From Paenibacillus_E qinlingensis_A (GTDB taxonomy: Bacteria; Bacillota; Bacilli; Paenibacillales; NBRC-103111), in contig NZ_JAVDSB010000008.1 of assembly GCF_031455095.1 (NCBI RefSeq), positions 124,001 through 188,000 of the forward strand: a stretch of DNA of 64,000 nt. Direction: 5' to 3'. The notes below the pieces were generated by a model. The model had not been told where the DNA came from. It made no database searches and saw nothing but the letters and a program-made list of their open reading frames with translations. Below are positions 57,549-64,000 of this stretch, in pieces. A program made the position numbers and the translations under genes. Every line of letters starts with the position of its first letter. The first letter of the stretch is position 1.

Positions 57549-58667
57549 TTATTGTTCGATATGAATCCCTTTAGAATCAATTGTCACTTCGGCCTTTAGA
57601 ATGTCAGACACGAATTTAGTAGGCACATAAAGCGTATCGTTGAGAATGACCGGAGCCGCTCCTAGCGCAACTGGTGCCATTTTGGCAAAGAAATAGCTAT
57701 CTTTCCCCACACTCACACTCGTCCACTGCGCGCCTTTCGAGAGTTCAGCAGCATACGTTTCTTGATTCCATTTCACCGTGTAACCCAGACCTTCTGCTAC
57801 TTTACGGAAAGGAACAAGGGAAACGCCATCTGCATTCTGTTCGACATCACCCGTTCCCAATTCCACTTTCACTTTGTCAGGCAGCGGAGTAGGATTCGGT
57901 TGGATGACCAAATTGTTAGGCAAGCTAAAGCGGAATTCTGGACTTCCTGCCACACCAGCTGCGATCGCGTATTTCGGGAACACCATAACTGCATCCCCTT
58001 TTTCTACAAAAAAGCCTTGATCTGCGCTAATGCCTTTAAATTGATCCTTAAAGAAATATTGCGGATTCTCGTCGATTTTGGCAATAACACCTGCATCGAT
58101 CGTTGCCTTGTAATCCGTGCCGAGTAGATCCAGAAGCGTTACACGTTGCGCAGCTGCCGCATTCAACACATTATAGGTATCCACTCTCGGCATCCCTGTA
58201 CCACCCGTTTGTCCGTACGTAGTAACGGTGAGGGAAACAACGCCTGAAGGATTTCTTGTGCCATCTGATTTTAATGTGTAGACAATTGTAAGCTCATACG
58301 GGCGGTATGTATATCCCTTTTCTTTGGCTGCTTCTGCATCCTCCGAAGCTGTCTTCTCCCAGTTCGCTAAATCTTTATTCGCATGTGAAAGGATGATGTC
58401 GTTCAGTTCATCTTGATATTTCGTATCAAGCATACCTGTCAGTTGAGGAACTTTAATATTCGTCGTTAAATCCGTGCTCTTGGACGTTAACACCACTTCT
58501 TTAATGACCACTGGTGCTGATGGTGTAGATGATGTTGTTGCTGATATGCCTGTAACCGTATCTGCCGAAGCAACACCAGAAACGGTCCATGCCGAAGCAC
58601 TTACACCTACAAGCACCGCACAACCAACAACACCGATTTTCAACATGTTCCATGGATTTCTTTTCAT
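57549..58667 (-). CDS. Secreted DUF4163/DUF3298-type protein with copper amine oxidase-like domain
   Basis: Protein of 372 residues with a signal peptide (about 1-35, ending SGVASA). The middle part (about 55-255) resembles the PdaC/RsiV-type DUF4163 plus DUF3298 region: TNIKVPQLTGMLDTKYQDELND, YTLKSDGTRNPSGVVSLTV, RVTLLDLLGTDYKATID, FFVEKGDAVMVFPKYAIAAG. The last ~110 residues form a copper amine oxidase N-terminal-like domain (VSLVPFRKVAEGLGYTVKWN, VPTKFVSDILKAEVTID). It is an extracellular protein, possibly binding lysozyme or wall material like relatives of the family. Confidence 0.88.
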   Translation of the reverse strand: MKRNPWNMLKIGVVGCAVLVGVSASAWTVSGVASADTVTGISATTSSTPSAPVVIKEVVLTSKSTDLTTNIKVPQLTGMLDTKYQDELNDIILSHANKDLANWEKTASEDAEAAKEKGYTYRPYELTIVYTLKSDGTRNPSGVVSLTVTTYGQTGGTGMPRVDTYNVLNAAAAQRVTLLDLLGTDYKATIDAGVIAKIDENPQYFFKDQFKGISADQGFFVEKGDAVMVFPKYAIAAGVAGSPEFRFSLPNNLVIQPNPTPLPDKVKVELGTGDVEQNADGVSLVPFRKVAEGLGYTVKWNQETYAAELSKGAQWTSVSVGKDSYFFAKMAPVALGAAPVILNDTLYVPTKFVSDILKAEVTIDSKGIHIEQ

Positions 58668-58778
58668 TTCCTATTCACTCCTTCTGAGTTATCGTGTTTG
58701 TAACGTTTGTTCTAACCTTCACGATAACTAAGACGTACCAGCTTGCGAAAAAGTCCGACAGACGCAATTTGTTCACAA

Positions 58779-60482
58779 TTAAGTGAGTCGGAACGTACCT
58801 ACTACTTGATTCAGATCTGTGGCAATGCCAGAAAGATTTTTGGCAGAGGCTGTGATTTCTTCAGCAGAGGCGAGTTGCTCCTCCGTCACTGCTGCGACAG
58901 ATTGCGCTGTACCTGAGGTTTGCTGTGCAACGAAACCTACTTGTGCTACTGTCGCTGCCACTTCTTCTGAACTTGCAGCCATCTGTTCAGCAGCTGCCGC
59001 TGTTTCTTGAATTTTGCTCGCTACTTCTTGCGATGCTTGTACGATTTGACCGAACGCTTGCTCAGCAATACCGACCTCATGAAGTCCTTCTTGCACTTCC
59101 GTTCTGCCCTTGTTCATTACGCCTACAGCCAGCGCTGAGTCCCGTTGAATCGAACTAATCAGATCAGAGATTTCGCGAACAGAATCATCGGTTTGTGAAG
59201 ACAACTTGCGAACCTCCCCAGCAACCACCGCAAAACCTTTGCCACTTTCACCTGCACGCGCAGCTTCAATCGCGGCATTCAGCGCAAGTAAATTCGTTTG
59301 CGAAGCAATATTTCCGATTAAAGTGGTAATTTGGCCGATGCTTTGGGAATGTTTCTCGAGCTCTTGAATGACCTGATTCGCTGCATCAACCGAGGTGCTG
59401 ACTGCTTGCATTTTATTCACAACACGACCCATAGCATGCGTACCTTGTTCAGCAATGTTCGTAGCCGTCATAGACAACTCGGATACATCGGAGGTCGTTT
59501 CTGCAATACGCGAGATCCCTGCTGCCATTTCCTCCATCGCTCTCCCACATTCAACAGAGCTTTGGGCTTGTGTATCTGCGCCATTGGCAAAATCCTGCAC
59601 CGATACCGCAACATGCTGCGAAGCTGAGGTATTCTGCTCAGCGCTGGCGAATAGCTGCTGGGACGAGGCTGCAACGCTTGTTGAAGCTAGCTGCATTTGT
59701 TCAACAGAATGACGCAGATGATTCACCATTTGATTCACAGCCCCAACGAGCTGCCCAATTTCATCTTTATTGGTAACCCTAATCGGCTCAACCGTTAGAT
59801 CACCATTCGCAATACGATTTAGTGCTAATGAGGCTTTGCGTACAGGAACCGAAATGATGCGAACGAGCACGTAGCAGGTTGCGATCATGAATAAGATGAT
59901 GACAGACAGCACCGTGACTGACATCGTTACACTTTCTCTGTACACTTTCTGGCTATTCGCCTCAGCTAGTATTCCACCTTGTTGATTGTAGATGACCATA
60001 TCTGACATTGTCTTTTGTGCCGCCGCAAAAGCAGTTGACATAGCTGTCAGGCTATCTTGCGCAGCTTTGCTCGTCGGATCACTCGCTAATTGCTTATTGG
60101 CTAGAAACGCTTTCTTGAAGCTGTCCCACTTCTCTGAAAGCTCATCTGCGAGGGTAATATCTTCTGTATTTGCAACAGTTTCCTTATATTTTCCTAACAA
60201 GTTGTCGATTTGTGTAATGGTTGCATTTAGATCAGCGTCCATTGGCGCATGCTTCGTCACATCAGGCTCCAGCTTTTTTTTATAATACACCGTTAGCAAA
60301 TGTTCCGAGTTGTAATGAATCTCCTCGATCGTTTCAATGCCCTTCATCCAGTTCTGTACAAGCGTTCGATTGCTTTCTTTCAGGGCTCCCATTCTACTCA
60401 TATCTGTCCAGCTTATTGCCCCTACCATGATTAAAATAATTGCAAATACCATGATTAATTTGGTGCGAACGTTCATTTGCAT
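58779..60482 (-). CDS. Methyl-accepting chemotaxis protein
   Basis: Receptor of 567 residues. A membrane segment lies at about 8-26, a four-helix-bundle ligand domain to about 180 (MCP 4HB type), a second membrane segment near 185-210 and HAMP to about 265. The signalling domain carries the conserved hairpin tip IASQTNLLALNAAIEAARAGESGKGFAVVA. It reports an extracellular signal to CheA. GGGGGA precedes the ATG by 9 bases. It is divergent from the hybrid kinase gene, and no chemotaxis operon is in the window. Confidence 0.96.
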   Translation of the reverse strand: MQMNVRTKLIMVFAIILIMVGAISWTDMSRMGALKESNRTLVQNWMKGIETIEEIHYNSEHLLTVYYKKKLEPDVTKHAPMDADLNATITQIDNLLGKYKETVANTEDITLADELSEKWDSFKKAFLANKQLASDPTSKAAQDSLTAMSTAFAAAQKTMSDMVIYNQQGGILAEANSQKVYRESVTMSVTVLSVIILFMIATCYVLVRIISVPVRKASLALNRIANGDLTVEPIRVTNKDEIGQLVGAVNQMVNHLRHSVEQMQLASTSVAASSQQLFASAEQNTSASQHVAVSVQDFANGADTQAQSSVECGRAMEEMAAGISRIAETTSDVSELSMTATNIAEQGTHAMGRVVNKMQAVSTSVDAANQVIQELEKHSQSIGQITTLIGNIASQTNLLALNAAIEAARAGESGKGFAVVAGEVRKLSSQTDDSVREISDLISSIQRDSALAVGVMNKGRTEVQEGLHEVGIAEQAFGQIVQASQEVASKIQETAAAAEQMAASSEEVAATVAQVGFVAQQTSGTAQSVAAVTEEQLASAEEITASAKNLSGIATDLNQVVGTFRLT

Positions 60483-60642
60483 GACCTATTTCCCCCTATT
60501 AAATGTGTAATTCCTAAGGGCTTGTGTATACGTCTTTCCCCTGTTGGATATATCATAGATTAAATTCATTAAGTTTCTTCTGTTCTAAACATGTTTAAAC
60601 TATGAGGTTTTTTAACAATTTGATTGCATCAGGAGGCTGTTC

Positions 60643-63600
60643 ATGTCATCATCTTTGCGTTTCAAACTCGTTGCCTGGCTTGTTCTCATTACATCCATCT
60701 CCCTCGCCGTGGTAGGGTTTACCAACTATAAACTTTCAAGCAATAAGCTATTGCAGAAAATGAACGAGCAATCCCTTAGTTCAGTCTCGAATTCCGCTCG
60801 GAACTTGTATGATTTCTTGTCTATTCGATTGGCAGAGGTCGAGCTCATCAGTCGTGTAAGTATTATGAAACAAGGTACACAAGCCGAGCGCCTGAATTTC
60901 TTGAGACATGAACTACAATCAGATCGAAATCACTACCATGCTATGGCTATTGTCGATTTGGCAGGTAATATGGAATTTACATCCGGCACAAAGATTTCCA
61001 TCGCCGATGAGCTTCGCTTTCAGCAAGCTCTGCATGGAAAAACCTATATTTCCGATCCGCATCTAAGCAAAATGAAGGGCATTTACGTTATCTCTATTAC
61101 GGCGCCCATCTTTGATGATCAACAAAAGGTCGTCAGTCTTATTGATGTTTCATTAGAAGCAGCACCTTTATTTCATGAACATCTCCTTGCTCCGTTGAAC
61201 AACGGAGATCTGTTAATCGTCAACCGGGAAGGACTCATTATTTATGATACCGATCCTAACGCTATTCTTAAGTTGAATATTTTGAACGATTTCCCGGAAC
61301 TTAGACCCGCTTTTCAACAAGCTGTACGCGATAGAATTGGCTTTGTTGACGAATCCGTTATCACGGGTAATAAGATCAGATGGTTCTACGCTCGTATTCC
61401 CCATCTCGATTGGTTTCTTGCTTATTCCATGCCGATCAAGGATATCGAAGCCCCTACGAGCGCTCTACTGTGGTGGACGGTGGGATTAATCGCGATGGCC
61501 GCTGTGATCATTTACATGCTTATTTACTTCACAACGAATCAGCTGATTATCAAAAGAATTAAACAAATCCTCCAAGTCACGGAGGCCGTTGCGGCTGGGA
61601 ACTTCCACACGAGGCCCATCGTGTTTACAAGTAAAGATGAATTAGGCGCACTCGCCCTTTCTGTCAACGGAATGATGGAAAATATCCGTGAACTCTTCGA
61701 GCCCTTTGAAGCTTTTATTCGTCATAATCAATATGCCATGATCGTGTTGGATCCGAATTTCATGATTAACCACCTCAATAGCAGAGCTACGCAGATGCTT
61801 GGGTATTCATTAGAAGAAGTACATAAAATTGCCTCACCCCTAATCTGGTTAGATCAACAACAGCTACGTGAACGTGCGATTCAATATTCGGCTGAACTCG
61901 GCGAGATGATTCCCGCGGACTGTACGACACTTGTGATTCGATCTTTACGACATCTGAAGGAGGATTTGGAGTGGACTTGGTATCACAAAGATGGAACCCG
62001 ACTCTATGTACAGGCGAGTGTTAGCTGCATCACACATCCGAATGGCGAACTGAAAGGGTATGTGCTCATTGCGCGCGATATCAGTGATATTAAGGAAAGT
62101 AATGAGACCAAGGAACGGCTGTTCACGATTGTTGAGAGTGCACGGGATGCCATTCTGACTTTTGATCAAGACGGTTACATCTTCTATATCAATCCTGCCG
62201 GCATCCATTCCATGGGCTTAGAGGGGGCCAACTATACGCGCGCGCATTTCCATGAGTTTGTGGAAATTCTGAATGACATTAATTTTGAGGAAGGACTTCA
62301 AACTGCAATCCGCGAGGGATTCTGGGAATTCGAAGCTGAAGTTAGGACCAAGAAACATCACAATATCATCGTTTCGCTCGTCATTGTTCCTCACTTTCCC
62401 CTCAATAACGGTGAGCTGTATTTCTCGGCGATCACGAGAGATATTACAGATCAAGTCAACGCCAAGGAGGCGCTTATCCTAGCCAAACAAGAAGCGGATG
62501 ATGCCAACTTGGCCAAAGGCGTGTTCCTTGCCCGGATGAGCCATGAAATACGTACGCCGCTTAATGGGATCGTGGGACTTTCTCACTTGCTGGAGAAAAC
62601 CCCGATGACCGAATTGCAAACCGATTATATGCGCAAAATTTCGCGTTCCGCGCGCTCTCTTTCCCATATCATCAACGACATTCTAGATTTCTCTAAACTG
62701 GAAGTAGATAAACTTGTGATTGAACATCACCCTTTCCAGCTCGATGAGACCATTGATCGTGTGTGTGAAACGCTGAGTGTACTGCTAGGGCATAAACCTG
62801 TAGATTTCATTTGCGATATTCCTGATCAAGTTCCGGTTGGATTGATTGGGGATTCCCTACGGCTCTATCAAGTGCTTCTGAATCTCTCCAGCAATGCGAT
62901 TAAATTCACCGAGCAGGGAACCGTCACACTTCGGGTGCGAATTGATCAGATTGTCGAGAATGAAGTGACGCTCCGCTTCGCAGTCACGGACACTGGCATC
63001 GGCATGGACGAGAAGCAGTTAGCTAATTTGTTTCAACCTTTTATCCAAGGTGACGAAGTCACGAGCCGTAAATATGGCGGGACTGGGCTTGGACTGGTCA
63101 TTTCCAAAAATATTATTGAAAATATGGGGGGTTCGATCTCCGTCTCCAGCACACAAGGTGTGGGGAGTGAATTTCTTGTCCTTCTCACCTTTACCTTGTA
63201 TTTACCAACACAGCATGTCTACTTGCCATTACCGCTTACTACGCTTGTCGTCGAAGATCATCCAGCGCTCAACCAGGTGCTTGTCCAGAACCTTCAATCC
63301 ATGTGCATGGATGCAGCAGGTGTCTACTCGTGGAAAGAGGCTCTTCAACTCCTTGATCATATTGCGTTCGATATTTTGCTGTTGGATATGGAAGCAGATG
63401 ATATGTATGGAGAAGAGGTGTGGTTAACTATGCTGAGCTCCTGCAAAAGACAAGGGATCTCGACGATTGTTTACACCTCCTTATCGGGAAGAGATGCGCT
63501 TGAGCAACTTCCAATTGACTCATCGCCCGATGCCATTCTGGTTAAGCCTATCTCGCGAAGTCTGTTGTACAGGACACTTGCTGCGCTTCATGCGGATAGG

Positions 63601-64000
63601 GAGTCTGTTCCCACTCTTATGAAGGAGAAGCCTCCTCAAGTGAGTGCGCCGGAGTTGACCAGCAAGCCGGTCTTCACGGACGAAGTTCCGCTGCGCATTC
63701 TAATTGTCGAGGATAACGAGATTAACCAAACCGTAGCACGCTCCTTACTGGAGAACATGATGCATTGTCACATCCAATTAGCTGGAAATGGATTCGAAGC
63801 TTTACATGATTTGGAGAAACATACCTATGATTTAATCCTGATGGATATCCATTTGCCTGAGCTAGATGGCATTGAAACAACCAAGCTTATACGAAATGAA
63901 CCGAAGTGGGCTCACATTCCGATCATTGCCATTACAGCTGATTCAACGCTGGATAATCGGATGGCCTGCTTGGAGGCAGGCATGAGTGAGATGATCTCTA
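60643..64000 (+). CDS. Hybrid sensor histidine kinase, cut by the right edge
   Basis: Open frame of at least 1119 codons, starting 6 bases after AGGAGG. It has a membrane segment at about 8-28, a dCache-like sensor region to about 280, a second membrane segment near 280-300, HAMP, and two PAS domains (about 360-480 and 490-610). The core has the phosphorylated His634 in RMSHEIRTPLNGIVGL and ATPase boxes NAIKFTE, DTGIGM and GGTGLGL. Two receiver domains follow: the first with D915 and K968, the second with VEDNEINQ (1022-1029) and phosphoacceptor D1068. An Hpt domain could follow outside the window. It is probably a stress or development phosphorelay input. Confidence 0.94.
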   Translation, partial: MSSSLRFKLVAWLVLITSISLAVVGFTNYKLSSNKLLQKMNEQSLSSVSNSARNLYDFLSIRLAEVELISRVSIMKQGTQAERLNFLRHELQSDRNHYHAMAIVDLAGNMEFTSGTKISIADELRFQQALHGKTYISDPHLSKMKGIYVISITAPIFDDQQKVVSLIDVSLEAAPLFHEHLLAPLNNGDLLIVNREGLIIYDTDPNAILKLNILNDFPELRPAFQQAVRDRIGFVDESVITGNKIRWFYARIPHLDWFLAYSMPIKDIEAPTSALLWWTVGLIAMAAVIIYMLIYFTTNQLIIKRIKQILQVTEAVAAGNFHTRPIVFTSKDELGALALSVNGMMENIRELFEPFEAFIRHNQYAMIVLDPNFMINHLNSRATQMLGYSLEEVHKIASPLIWLDQQQLRERAIQYSAELGEMIPADCTTLVIRSLRHLKEDLEWTWYHKDGTRLYVQASVSCITHPNGELKGYVLIARDISDIKESNETKERLFTIVESARDAILTFDQDGYIFYINPAGIHSMGLEGANYTRAHFHEFVEILNDINFEEGLQTAIREGFWEFEAEVRTKKHHNIIVSLVIVPHFPLNNGELYFSAITRDITDQVNAKEALILAKQEADDANLAKGVFLARMSHEIRTPLNGIVGLSHLLEKTPMTELQTDYMRKISRSARSLSHIINDILDFSKLEVDKLVIEHHPFQLDETIDRVCETLSVLLGHKPVDFICDIPDQVPVGLIGDSLRLYQVLLNLSSNAIKFTEQGTVTLRVRIDQIVENEVTLRFAVTDTGIGMDEKQLANLFQPFIQGDEVTSRKYGGTGLGLVISKNIIENMGGSISVSSTQGVGSEFLVLLTFTLYLPTQHVYLPLPLTTLVVEDHPALNQVLVQNLQSMCMDAAGVYSWKEALQLLDHIAFDILLLDMEADDMYGEEVWLTMLSSCKRQGISTIVYTSLSGRDALEQLPIDSSPDAILVKPISRSLLYRTLAALHADRESVPTLMKEKPPQVSAPELTSKPVFTDEVPLRILIVEDNEINQTVARSLLENMMHCHIQLAGNGFEALHDLEKHTYDLILMDIHLPELDGIETTKLIRNEPKWAHIPIIAITADSTLDNRMACLEAGMSEMIS

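Noticed and set aside
1..64000. CRISPR arrays, tRNA or rRNA genes, insertion sequences
   Set aside because: No regularly spaced repeats, no cloverleaf-like sequences with a CCA-proximal consensus, and no transposase or terminal inverted repeats were seen.

Overview
The window looks like a chromosomal segment from Paenibacillus or a close relative (Bacillales, moderate GC). This rests on the strong AGGAGG-type ribosome sites, sigma-A promoters, YesM/YesN-type signalling, lplABC-like sugar importers with a membrane AraC regulator, yhbH-spoVR, yhaM, yunC and copper-amine-oxidase-like stalk domains. No rRNA, tRNA, insertion sequence or CRISPR array was seen. Both edges cut genes: a response regulator on the left and a hybrid sensor kinase on the right.

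Layout. 1-3.0 kb: YesN/YesM-type two-component pair. 3.1-5.5 kb: polar amino acid ABC importer with an ArgR-type box upstream. 5.6-11.3 kb: mixed single genes (yunC, a zinc-ribbon membrane protein, an unknown gene behind a palindrome, a PAS-GGDEF-EAL protein, a DUF423 protein, an AEC transporter with an OhrR-like regulator). 11.4-15 kb: sugar ABC importer. Divergent from it, 15.1-18.7 kb: a membrane AraC regulator, a ComQ/isoprenyl-synthase-like enzyme and a small NHLP-type precursor ending in tryptophan, with a multi-pass histidine kinase converging on it. 20.8-32.7 kb: a ten-gene catabolic and import cluster (three amidohydrolases, a Rieske oxygenase, a creatininase-family hydrolase, an FAD oxidase, a WrbA-like flavoprotein and an ABC importer), with a divergent Lrp/AsnC regulator and tandem operator-like repeats. 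33.2-38.1 kb: yhaM, an unknown gene, a membrane-anchored FAD oxidoreductase and a Fur-controlled FhuF-like reductase. 38.2-47 kb: a Wadjet/MukFEB-like SMC operon with a pRiA4b-ORF3-like fourth gene where the nuclease subunit would be expected, and a Uma2 gene upstream. 47.3-50.1 kb: yhbH, spoVR and a YjfB-like small gene. 50.3-60.5 kb: an ABC-2 exporter, a small unknown gene, a phosphodiester-glycosidase-like protein, an aldo/keto reductase, pncB-pncA, an SPW-repeat protein, a secreted DUF3298-type protein and a chemotaxis receptor. 60.6 kb to the end: the hybrid kinase.

The most interesting locus is the prenyltransferase-like enzyme with its NHLP precursor (17.4-18.7 kb). A class I isoprenyl-synthase fold with both aspartate-rich motifs sits directly before a 79-residue precursor whose last residue is Trp. 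That is the layout expected for C-terminal tryptophan prenylation of a ribosomal peptide: ComQ/ComX-like logic on a proteusin-type leader. The second is the SMC operon, which lacks a visible JetD nuclease and carries a translationally coupled protein of another family in its place. The third is the Lrp-flanked heterocycle-type catabolic cluster, whose CodA-like enzyme has lost one metal-binding histidine.
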